Shown: positions 1 to 5,744, counted from the stretch's first letter. The stretch is DNA of 7,852 nt from Gammaproteobacteria bacterium (GCA_021768055.1 JAASSE010000030.1:1-7852), one strand, 5' to 3'. The notes: a model not told the origin generated them from the letters alone. Program-made: numbers and translations.

Positions 1-1170
1 ATGGTCTTTCATCTCTTCCAGTACCATGGGGCGGTAGACCTCGCCCAGGTTGAAGCGCGGGAACGCGAGTGCACCGCCGGCGTGCTCTTCCTCGACACCG
101 CCAAACAGGTTGGCTGAGTAACTGATCTGGGATTTGATTTCCTTTTTGCTGTAACCGAAGTAGTTGTCAGCGATGATGGTTACGATGACACCGTTCATGT
201 CGCGGCACACGACCTTGAAGGCATCGCCGTTGTTGTACAGCTCGTCGTCGTCTTTCCAGCACATGCCATCCTTGCGCTGGCGCTCGCTGGCGTCGTCATA
301 ATGCGGCAGTCCCAATGCCTTCTTGGTGAGCCGGATCAGGTGTGGTGCGAGGATGATGCAACCGGTGTTTCCGGTCCAGTGGTCGACGTCAAGCGCAGCA
401 TCGTTTTCCGGCAGGAACGGGTCGCCCGCGTTGCCGAAGATGGACTCGACGAAATCGAGGTTGGCCACCAGGCTGCCGGGCGCGAACATGCGCGTCTCCA
501 GGCTCTTCGCCGGCAGCACACCGCCCTCCACTTCCGGCCGCACGGTCGGCCGCAGCAGCAGTGATACCCACATATCGATCGGTTGTGGCAGCTCGCTGGA
601 TATCGGCAGCTTCATCAGTTCGGTCGGCGGGTCCAGCGCAACCTGCAGCAGGTTGGCATAGACATTGACCGGTACAGCCTTTTTGTCGGCCGGGATCGGT
701 AGGCCACCTTCGACGATGTGGAACACACCCTTGGTGGTGCGACGGTCATTCTTCGGGTTGTGCAGCACGCCCTGCAATACGCGGTAGCTTTCCAGCAGGG
801 GTGACTTGTAATAATTGCCCTGGAACGGCAGCGACAGTTCGCGCGCCAGTCCTGGCTCATTCAGGGTAAAGGTCTCTCCAGGCAACCTGATGTCCTCTTC
901 AACGCCGTTACGTCGGAGGTAGTCGTTGAGAAAATCCTGGATGCGCTGATCAGCCGGACAGCGGTAGTCGGCGAGCAGGCGGCGATGCTGGGAGTAGTTT
1001 TTCAGCAGGCTGTCGGCTATCGACAGGTAGCTGTGGTCCGTATTCATCTGGCAGCGGTGACCCAGCGCGGCCAGCTGCAGGCAGATGTTCTGCAGCTTGA
1101 CCTGACGTTGATCAACCGCTCTTCTTTCGGGCCGAGTGTACTCGGCTTTTGCTTTTATCACGCTAGCCAA
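1..1170 (-). CDS. PPi-type phosphoenolpyruvate carboxykinase-like protein, N-terminal part (runs off left edge)
   Basis: An uninterrupted minus-strand frame covers the first 390 codons of a large soluble protein; the rest lies beyond the left edge. There is no signal peptide or membrane segment. From memory the sequence resembles the pyrophosphate-dependent PEP carboxykinase family (about 1,100 residues, described in Entamoeba and Propionibacterium), which interconverts oxaloacetate + PPi with PEP + Pi + CO2 in the cytoplasm. Conserved-looking blocks are residues 104-114 (LNEPGLARELS), 130-160 (RVLQGVLHNPKNDRRTT onward), 236-277 (ANLDFVESIFGNAGDP, then WTGNTGC) and 334-366 (ADNYFGYSKKE, then EEEHAGG). 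The start is taken as TTG at 1170: the frame is closed upstream by TGA at 1183-1185, and GAGG lies about 10 bases before the TTG. GTG at 1161 and ATG at 1047 (codon 42) are alternatives, but the ATG would remove a helical N-terminal segment that I recall being conserved. The family call is recall-based, and the catalytic half is not visible. Confidence 0.65.
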   Translation of the reverse strand, partial: MASVIKAKAEYTRPERRAVDQRQVKLQNICLQLAALGHRCQMNTDHSYLSIADSLLKNYSQHRRLLADYRCPADQRIQDFLNDYLRRNGVEEDIRLPGETFTLNEPGLARELSLPFQGNYYKSPLLESYRVLQGVLHNPKNDRRTTKGVFHIVEGGLPIPADKKAVPVNVYANLLQVALDPPTELMKLPISSELPQPIDMWVSLLLRPTVRPEVEGGVLPAKSLETRMFAPGSLVANLDFVESIFGNAGDPFLPENDAALDVDHWTGNTGCIILAPHLIRLTKKALGLPHYDDASERQRKDGMCWKDDDELYNNGDAFKVVCRDMNGVIVTIIADNYFGYSKKEIKSQISYSANLFGGVEEEHAGGALAFPRFNLGEVYRPMVLEEMKDH

Positions 1171-1180
1171 TGTGCCAGAA

Positions 1181-1185
1181 CCTCA
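1181..1185 (-). promoter_or_regulatory. Ribosome binding site supporting the TTG start of the carboxykinase-like gene
   Basis: Read on the minus strand the bases are TGAGG. The GAGG lies about 10 nt before the TTG at 1170 but about 19 nt before the next in-frame start (GTG at 1161), so it favours TTG. The TGA in it is the in-frame stop that closes the frame. Confidence 0.45.
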
Positions 1186-1213
1186 GATAACAACCATTTG
1201 GTCGGGGGGGACT

Positions 1214-1240
1214 AATTGTAAAGGCCTGCCGGCAACAATT
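1214..1240. repeat. Inverted repeat (AATTGT...ACAATT) in the carboxykinase-like gene's upstream region
   Basis: AATTGT at 1214-1219 and its exact reverse complement ACAATT at 1235-1240 flank a 15-base GC-rich centre. That centre contains GCC (1223-1225) and GGC (1231-1233), which can pair inside the same structure. The arms overlap the candidate -10 and -35 of the minus-strand promoter. This is the expected layout for a repressor operator, but the binding protein is unknown. Confidence 0.5.
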
Positions 1241-1243
1241 AAA
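1215..1243 (-). promoter_or_regulatory. Candidate sigma-70 promoter for the carboxykinase-like gene
   Basis: On the minus strand TTTAAT (1243-1238) stands 17 bases before TACAAT (1220-1215). TACAAT matches TATAAT at five of six positions; the -35 matches TTGACA at only three. Transcription would start near 1208, about 40 bases before the TTG start. Position and spacing are good but the -35 is weak. Confidence 0.3.
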
Positions 1244-1253
1244 GGGGGGTTAA

Positions 1254-1272
1254 TATAATGATAATCATTTAC
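1254..1272. promoter_or_regulatory. Fur-box-like iron-responsive operator
   Basis: TATAATGATAATCATTTAC agrees with the 19-bp Fur consensus GATAATGATAATCATTATC at 16 of 19 positions, with 15 matching bases in a row (1255-1269). Fur with ferrous iron normally represses genes carrying such a site. It lies about 10 bases upstream of the candidate minus-strand -35, and also over the start of a possible plus-strand small ORF, so its target is ambiguous. The site includes a perfect TATAAT (1254-1259) on the plus strand, but no good -35 stands before it. Confidence 0.6.
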
Positions 1273-1368
1273 ATCTATAGCGCTGCTGATCGCTTTTCCG
1301 CGCCTGATGCAGCGTTTGCTGAATTTTCACACGCAGATCCATGGCACGGTATCCGCCAGTCTCTCTGA
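1258..1368 (+). CDS. Possible small ORF, 36 aa, unknown function
   Basis: ATG at 1258 opens a 36-codon frame ending in TGA at 1366-1368. A purine run (AAAGGGGGG, 1241-1249) stands 8 bases before the ATG, a usable Shine-Dalgarno position. The peptide begins MIIIYIYSAADRF and ends WHGIRQSL: a short hydrophobic start, then a polar, alanine-rich tail with no recognised domain. The Fur-box match covers its first five codons, so the ATGATAATC start may explain part of that match, or the reverse. With no homolog known to me and a very short length, chance is a fair explanation. Confidence 0.2.
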   Translation: MIIIYIYSAADRFSAPDAAFAEFSHADPWHGIRQSL

Positions 1369-1524
1369 TCGCTTCCTGGAAACAACCCACACTCCAGCGA
1401 CGCAACACGCCAGTTCAGCTGCAGACGCAGATTGTATAGCACTGGGAAAGCTTGCAACGCCGGGTGGCAATGATATAAATCATACTGTTCATACCCGGCA
1501 CCGGTATTATTCGCAACATGGGCC

Positions 1525-3711
1525 ATGCAATGGAAACAGAACGTCGTGACAACTAACAGGGAAAAGACAGGGGAAGTTCAAAAGACACTTTTTTCATGTC
1601 TCAGAAGCAACCGTTCTGTGGCACGATATTTTATCGTCATAGTCATTACCCAAGGGCTGTTATCTGCCTGTACAACTGCGCCTTCAGAACCAGTACAAAC
1701 TCAGCCGGGCATAATCATTGAAGACACGTCTACGGATGTGGATCCTCTGTTCACCGAACAGACCTATATTCACAACAACCGGCTTTACATTCAGTTCAAG
1801 CATCTCACGGAAACAATAGACGGTTTCGCCCTTCTTACTGAACCGAATGAATCTGAGTATAAAGAGTCTTCTTCCAACCTGAACCTGCAACGTGCGATCA
1901 GACAACACAACGGCCTCCCCATCGTACAGTTAACACAAATAAGCCGGCAAGAATGGATCGAACATACCAGTGAATTGCGTGCACTGCCGACTGCCGGTGC
2001 TGCCTTGTGGCGTGAGTTTCGTGACCGGCTGATTGCAGGCATCACACCTCGTGAACAAAATAGCGGCATCGTCATAGAATTCCTCAAACAGGATGAACTG
2101 TTATTTTATTATGACGAACAGGGACTGTTACGATCGACTTCAGTAAATGAAAAGCCGCTAGCAACTCGCATCGATAAAACATACAAGTTCAGTGAATTGC
2201 TGGTAGATGCAACCGCCTTATTAGATGAGTATATCTCCGCAGCTCATGGGGCAAATGGATCGGAAATACTGTTCAACACAGGTGATACCTCAACCTACGG
2301 CTATCCGTTTGTATACATGAACAAGCATGCCGGGCAGGTCGTTTTTATACGCCGACCATCAGATAACGATCAATGCTGCGCCCCTTCCTTAAACTTACTG
2401 CCACAAGCCGTTGTGCATACGACAGACAGTCACCTTACCGGCATTTTATATCAGACAATCGGATCAGTAGCGCGGTTGTTTACACTGGTTTCATACAAGG
2501 TTATTGATACCGTCACTCCCAAACCCCTAATGTTACTCAATCACCAACCAATCCCGCCAGTCGCCGATAACGAACCGATGGACTCTGAACTATGGGAACA
2601 AGAACTGAATGATTTAGCCTCTTCACCACAATCGCAGGGAACAATTGAATACCTAGTCGATGGAGCGGCTTTCTTCTCTCGTATGATTGAACAGATACAT
2701 GCTGCAAAAGAATCTATCGATATCCGCGTCTACATATTTGATACAGATCATTACGCATTGCAATTAGCAGATCTACTCAAAAAACGCTCGAAAGAAATCA
2801 GGGTACGTGTCCTTGTCGATGGTCTCGGCAGCATTACAGCTGCAGCAGTTGACTCTCCCTACCAGGCTGTTGAGCACCAACGCCCATCGAATATCATTAC
2901 ATACCTGAAAACAAATTCAGACATAGAAGTTCACATGGTACACAATCCCTGGTTAACAGGTGATCATACAAAAACAATCCTGATCGACAAAAAATTTGCT
3001 TACGTCGGCGGCATGAACCTCGGTCGTGAGTACCGTTATGACTGGCATGATCTGATGGTTGAACTGCAAGGCCCGATTGTCGATGAAATACAGACGCATT
3101 TTGAGAAAGCCTGGCGACAGCAGTCTTTCCTGGGTGACATACGCGCATTCTTTTACCTCCCGGGAGAACCGGTAAACAAACCCCAGGCGAATGACATACC
3201 AATACGATTGCTTCTGACCAGGCCGGGTGACTCACAAATACTCCGCACACAACTCGCTGCAATAAACTGGGCAAAGCAACGCATCTACATTCAGAATGCC
3301 TACTTTACTTCGGACGATATTATCTTTGAACTTGCACAGGCAAGGCGCAGAGGTGTTGACGTGCGCGTTATCATTCCCTACCAGTCTGACAGCGGCGTTA
3401 TTAACCGAAGCAACGTGAAGGCAATGAATGCGATGCTCGATAACGGCATCAGGGTTTTTATTTACCCGGGAGAGTCACATATCAAGGGCGCTGTTTATGA
3501 TGGCTGGGTTTGCCTGGGTTCCGCCAACTTCGACCAGCTCAGTCTGCGTATGAACAAGGAATTGAACATAGCCACATCAGACCCTACAGCAGTGCAAGGT
3601 TTTCTTGACGAAGTCATGTACCCCGATTTTAAAAAGTCTGTCGAACTGAAAGAGCCGTTGCCCGAGAAGTGGAGCGATTTCCTGATGGAAACGATTGCTG
3701 ACCAGTTGTGA
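1525..3711 (+). CDS. Phospholipase D / cardiolipin synthase-like lipoprotein with two HKD motifs
   Basis: The protein is up to 728 residues. It starts with a lipoprotein signal (hydrophobic 36-48, lipobox LSAC, Cys49). Thr follows the Cys, not Asp, so outer-membrane sorting is expected. Residues about 50-370 form an extra region I do not recognise, with a CC pair near 290. The C-terminal half has two PLD repeats, each with HxKx4D: HTKTILID at 481-488 and HIKGAVYD at 652-659, followed by GGMNLG and GSANFD respectively. Both catalytic motifs are intact, so phosphodiesterase or phosphatidyl-transfer activity, as in cardiolipin synthases, is likely; the substrate is unknown. The start is uncertain. 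ATG 1525 gives a 48-residue leader and has no clear ribosome site; GTG 1546 follows a weak GGAA; GTG 1618 would give a compact 17-residue signal. The gene looks clearly more AT-rich than its neighbours. Confidence 0.85.
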   Translation: MQWKQNVVTTNREKTGEVQKTLFSCLRSNRSVARYFIVIVITQGLLSACTTAPSEPVQTQPGIIIEDTSTDVDPLFTEQTYIHNNRLYIQFKHLTETIDGFALLTEPNESEYKESSSNLNLQRAIRQHNGLPIVQLTQISRQEWIEHTSELRALPTAGAALWREFRDRLIAGITPREQNSGIVIEFLKQDELLFYYDEQGLLRSTSVNEKPLATRIDKTYKFSELLVDATALLDEYISAAHGANGSEILFNTGDTSTYGYPFVYMNKHAGQVVFIRRPSDNDQCCAPSLNLLPQAVVHTTDSHLTGILYQTIGSVARLFTLVSYKVIDTVTPKPLMLLNHQPIPPVADNEPMDSELWEQELNDLASSPQSQGTIEYLVDGAAFFSRMIEQIHAAKESIDIRVYIFDTDHYALQLADLLKKRSKEIRVRVLVDGLGSITAAAVDSPYQAVEHQRPSNIITYLKTNSDIEVHMVHNPWLTGDHTKTILIDKKFAYVGGMNLGREYRYDWHDLMVELQGPIVDEIQTHFEKAWRQQSFLGDIRAFFYLPGEPVNKPQANDIPIRLLLTRPGDSQILRTQLAAINWAKQRIYIQNAYFTSDDIIFELAQARRRGVDVRVIIPYQSDSGVINRSNVKAMNAMLDNGIRVFIYPGESHIKGAVYDGWVCLGSANFDQLSLRMNKELNIATSDPTAVQGFLDEVMYPDFKKSVELKEPLPEKWSDFLMETIADQL

Positions 3712-3735
3712 TCAAGTGATAAAGATCAGTAATTC

Positions 3736-3759
3736 GGGCCAGAGCTGTTACTCTGGCCC
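3736..3759. terminator. Probable bidirectional terminator hairpin between convergent genes
   Basis: GGGCCAGAG (3736-3744), the loop CTGTTA and CTCTGGCCC (3751-3759) form a perfect 9-bp, GC-rich stem in the 66-base gap between the PLD stop (3711) and the EF-hand gene's stop (3778). The position suits termination for both genes. Neither side has a strong T-tract (TAAGCAAATTT on plus, GAATTACTGATCTTT on minus), so intrinsic termination may be partial. Confidence 0.65.
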
Positions 3760-3777
3760 TAAGCAAATTTGTACCAA

Positions 3778-4029
3778 CTATTCGCAGTCAGCTTCCAGAA
3801 TAACTGAATATTCGTCCTTGCTGAGTTTTCCGTCCTTGTTTTTATCCAGTTCATTCAAAGTCTTTTTTACACCGGCGGCCTTGGCAGCACCGAATTCCTT
3901 TGCATCCACGAAATTATTGCCGTCAACATCAGCTTTCTTGAACTCAGGAATCTCCTTTTCTTCGGCGAAGGCTGCGGCTGATGTGAGGGCCAACAGGCCG
4001 GCCATAATAACGGTTTGTAGTACTTTCAT
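3778..4029 (-). CDS. Secreted periplasmic EF-hand calcium-binding protein, 83 aa
   Basis: Residues 1-22 are a typical Sec signal peptide (MK, hydrophobic core, AAAFA before E23), giving a mature protein of about 61 residues. Two EF-hand loops follow. Loop 1 is residues 34-45 (DVDGNNFVDAKE), with D34, D36, N38, D42 and E45 at ligand positions but Asn where Gly is usual at position 6. Loop 2 is 62-73 (DKNKDGKLSKDE), fully canonical. The protein probably binds calcium in the periplasm; whether as sensor, buffer or structural partner cannot be told. AGGAG (4039-4043) lies 9 bases before the ATG and fixes the start. C82 is the only cysteine in the mature part. It is convergent with the PLD gene and shares its terminator hairpin. 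The two-EF-hand reading is strong; the biological role is unknown. Confidence 0.88.
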   Translation of the reverse strand: MKVLQTVIMAGLLALTSAAAFAEEKEIPEFKKADVDGNNFVDAKEFGAAKAAGVKKTLNELDKNKDGKLSKDEYSVILEADCE

Positions 4030-4132
4030 TACAACTTACTCCTACTGGTTAATCAGTCGGATCAGGTGGAAATCTGAAGCGATACAGAATCCGTTGATCT
4101 GGCTGAACTTGATTAAGGAAACAATCAGATGA

Positions 4133-4160
4133 TTTTTATGAATCTTGATATTTGTGTCAG
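4133..4160 (-). promoter_or_regulatory. Weak candidate promoter for the EF-hand gene
   Basis: On the minus strand CTGACA (4160-4155, five of six to TTGACA) stands 16 bases before TAAAAA (4138-4133, four of six to TATAAT), about 100 bases upstream of the ATG. The 168-base gap to the hemerythrin-like gene contains no other clear signal. A co-transcript with the upstream gene is also possible. Confidence 0.22.
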
Positions 4161-4197
4161 AGGTTTTCTGTCCTAAAGCAATTCGTCATAACAAGCG

Positions 4198-4638
4198 TTA
4201 GTGGCGGTGAACCAGACTGCGCACCAGTGGATACAGGTGTTCGGTCTCATCCTGGATGCGGTCCAGCACGATATTGAACAGTTCGTCGGTATCGTCCAGA
4301 AACTGTTCATGACTGTTGATTTTCAGTGATTTTTTCTTGCTTTTCGCATCACACCACTGCTTGGTAAAGTCCTTGAGTATTTTCTTTACTTCAATCGATC
4401 CCGACATGAAGTTTTTTGCCACGTTGTTGATGTTTTTGTCCGGGCTTTTGAGCAAATCGCTGTACATATCCCTGTCAACAACATCGATATGCTCTTTTAC
4501 CAGCTCCATGTATCTGTAAAAAAGATCACAGCAGGACCCCGTATCGCACATGGAACGGTCCTCAAAAAGGTATCGCAATACATTCGACAACTCCGTTATA
4601 CGATGATTTTGTTCGTGTAGCTCTTCGTAGGTAGTCAT
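4198..4638 (-). CDS. Hemerythrin-like (HHE) protein, 146 aa
   Basis: A soluble, all-helical-looking cytoplasmic protein with no signal peptide. The spacing of histidines and acids fits the hemerythrin/HHE family, which carries a diiron centre used for oxygen, nitric oxide or iron sensing or storage. Likely ligands are H12 (HEQNH) in helix A, H50 with D57 (KEHIDVVDRD), H110 (SHEQF) and E131/H134 (DETEHLYPL, the family's typical last helix). The second half of the third helix is less canonical, so one ligand may be missing. Unusual are C31, C36 and C37, clustered between the first two ligand helices, plus C96. The start is ATG 4638 because GGAGAAGAGG (4639-4648) sits directly before it; TTG 4653 would place that ribosome site inside the gene. 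It is followed by the EF-hand gene on the same strand, 168 bases away. The specific role (O2, NO or redox sensing) is not determinable here. Confidence 0.75.
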   Translation of the reverse strand: MTTYEELHEQNHRITELSNVLRYLFEDRSMCDTGSCCDLFYRYMELVKEHIDVVDRDMYSDLLKSPDKNINNVAKNFMSGSIEVKKILKDFTKQWCDAKSKKKSLKINSHEQFLDDTDELFNIVLDRIQDETEHLYPLVRSLVHRH

Positions 4639-4648
4639 CCTCTTCTCC
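4639..4648 (-). promoter_or_regulatory. Ribosome binding site deciding the hemerythrin-like start
   Basis: On the minus strand GGAGAAGAGG precedes ATG 4638, with 6 bases between GGAG and the start codon. This chooses the ATG over the upstream in-frame TTG at 4653. Confidence 0.7.
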
Positions 4649-4780
4649 AGCAAATATTTAGTAATTTCAACGTTATACTACCCAAATCATCTCAAAACAG
4701 TGACTCAGATAAATAGTGTTGGAGCCAGTATAAAACTACATTCCGGTGTTCTGCAATATTAAAAAGACACGCCGCTGTGG

Positions 4781-5404
4781 CTAAAACGTGGTGGTTTTGG
4801 AGGGATCCGGGCCGCTGGGGTGATTGCCCGAACATAGCGAATCCCAGGCGGACACGACTGATTTCTGTGCCTCGGTATTTTTTTCCCATAGTAGCGATTG
4901 CGGGATTGTATCCAGCTGGATCACGCGCTCCGGGTGCCCTTTGGGGAAATCAGCCTGGTGGTCAAAGAAAATGAAGCCATTGACCGGCACGCCGGGTATA
5001 CAGGCTGAGACAGCATTCACCTGGTAGTCGAGATCGACCAGCGGATTTTTGAAATGATAACTCTTCCCATCCAGGATCTGGCTCCACTCCTCGATATTGT
5101 CCGCACAGAATATGCTGCCGGGGTACTGCTTGAACATCACCAGGCCGATGCCATCGGGGAGCATCAACAAGCGGTCAATAATGAAATAACCGCCGAGGCC
5201 GTCCGGGCAACGGAAATTGGTGATCTGTTTAATTCCCAGCCGATTAAGGTGATAACGTGTTTTGATATTCAGCCAGACATACCGGATTTTATTGCGCCCG
5301 AGGAAAAGGATGATGGCGAGTACCACCGTCACGATCAGCACAATGAAAGACAGATACTGATCGAAATAATGAGTAACCGATTGATATAGTTCGCTTGCTG
5401 TCAT
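4781..5404 (-). CDS. Membrane-anchored NERD (nuclease-related) domain protein, 207 aa
   Basis: A single membrane helix at residues about 18-35 (FIVLIVTVVLAIILFLG) is followed by basic residues (RNKIR), predicting a cytoplasmic C-terminal domain. Residues about 57-170 follow the NERD pattern: IIDRLLMLPDGIGLVMFKQ (75-93), then a glycine turn (G96), W107, Y116 and NPL at 120-122, then a long helix and FPKGHP (153-158). NERD is a predicted PD-(D/E)XK-like nuclease fold found in DNA-processing and membrane proteins. The strand that usually carries an acid two residues before the lysine (E/DxK) reads M90-F-K92 here, so catalysis is doubtful. The final 30 residues are low-complexity and polar. No clear Shine-Dalgarno precedes ATG 5404, which overlaps the stop of a doubtful upstream ORF by ATGA. 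Function is unknown. Confidence 0.72.
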   Translation of the reverse strand: MTASELYQSVTHYFDQYLSFIVLIVTVVLAIILFLGRNKIRYVWLNIKTRYHLNRLGIKQITNFRCPDGLGGYFIIDRLLMLPDGIGLVMFKQYPGSIFCADNIEEWSQILDGKSYHFKNPLVDLDYQVNAVSACIPGVPVNGFIFFDHQADFPKGHPERVIQLDTIPQSLLWEKNTEAQKSVVSAWDSLCSGNHPSGPDPSKTTTF

Positions 5405-5637
5405 GCGTCATGGCCGTGGTGGTTCTTATTATTACAAATATTCAAACGGGAGAACGGCACATTAGCATTTACAGTAACGCCTCCAGCAACAGCTAGATAA
5501 TGAAGACCGTTTCGGCTACAAATAGTTTCACCAGACCTGCATGCTAAAATAGTCAATATATAGTCACTCGTATTATTCCAATACTTGAACATCCACAGGT
5601 CAAAATATACATCAAGCTTCTGTATTTTAAGGAACAA
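5401..5637 (-). CDS. Doubtful 78-aa ORF overlapping the NERD gene start
   Basis: A minus-strand frame from TTG 5637 (or ATG 5592, after the first 15 codons) ends in a TGA that shares ATGA with the start of the NERD gene, the usual arrangement for translational coupling. The product contains GETICSRNGLHYLAVAGG and an Asn/His-rich end (NICNNKNHHGHDA). I recognise no domain, signal or membrane segment. There is no convincing ribosome site, and the DNA is AT-rich. It may be a real leader gene, the decayed end of a former gene, or chance. Its only support is the overlap and the weak ribosome site of the downstream gene. Confidence 0.25.
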   Translation of the reverse strand: MFLKIQKLDVYFDLWMFKYWNNTSDYILTILACRSGETICSRNGLHYLAVAGGVTVNANVPFSRLNICNNKNHHGHDA

Positions 5638-5660
5638 ACCGGGTATATCGCCACACTAAC

Positions 5661-5675
5661 TTCATGATTCATGAA
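5661..5675. promoter_or_regulatory. Perfect 15-bp palindrome, operator-like
   Basis: TTCATGATTCATGAA consists of 7-base arms TTCATGA/TCATGAA around a single T. It lies about 90 bases upstream of the mltB-like start and its right arm overlaps a candidate -35. This geometry is typical of a dimeric repressor site. The cognate regulator is unknown, and no regulator gene is in the window. Confidence 0.5.
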
Positions 5676-5697
5676 TACTCACCTATGCTTATATAAA
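5668..5697 (+). promoter_or_regulatory. Candidate promoter for the mltB-bax operon
   Basis: TTCATG (5668-5673) is followed by overlapping -10 candidates TATATA (5690-5695, 16-base spacer) and TATAAA (5692-5697, 18-base spacer). The -10 options are good (TATAAA five of six) and the -35 is weak. Transcription would begin near 5703, giving a leader of about 60 bases that includes the second palindrome. Confidence 0.35.
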
Positions 5698-5744
5698 AAA
5701 ACAAAAGTGAGTGATTTCCATCCGTGATATCGACACCGGAAAAG

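Larger units (their letters stand above)
1171..1524. other. Intergenic regulatory block between divergent genes
   Basis: About 350 bases separate the minus-strand carboxykinase-like gene from the plus-strand PLD lipoprotein gene. The left third holds an inverted repeat, two G-runs (1204-1210 and 1244-1249), a candidate minus-strand promoter, a Fur-box match and a possible small ORF. From about 1370 to 1524 I see no convincing gene, hairpin or repeat. Short frames exist on both strands there but look like chance. No clear promoter for the PLD gene is visible. Confidence 0.6.

Noticed and set aside
301..860. Several 60-112 codon frames on both strands near the left end
   Set aside because: All lie within the continuous minus-strand carboxykinase-like frame, which has clear conserved-looking blocks throughout.
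1275..1526. 83-codon minus-strand frame in the intergenic block
   Set aside because: No recognised domain, no clear ribosome site and a composition like chance translation. It competes with frames on the other strand over the same bases.
1307..1549. 80-codon plus-strand frame before the PLD gene
   Set aside because: It has no domain and no good ribosome site, and it overlaps the PLD gene start in another frame. The repetitive Thr/His/Ala text looks non-coding.
2897..3274. 125-codon minus-strand frame inside the PLD gene
   Set aside because: Antisense to the intact first HKD repeat of the PLD protein; the protein text has no family features.
3695..4132. 145-codon plus-strand frame
   Set aside because: It lies antisense to the well-supported EF-hand gene, whose signal peptide, calcium loops and ribosome site are clear. 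It is a shadow frame.
4720..4760. TATACT -10-like sequence upstream of the hemerythrin-like gene
   Set aside because: The best -35 partner (TTGCAG at an 18-base spacing) matches at only three positions. A promoter must lie in this 142-base gap or further upstream, but this one is not distinguishable from chance.
4755..4783. Possible terminator after the NERD gene on the minus strand
   Set aside because: A T5 run is present, but the preceding bases form only a 3-4 bp stem, too weak to call.
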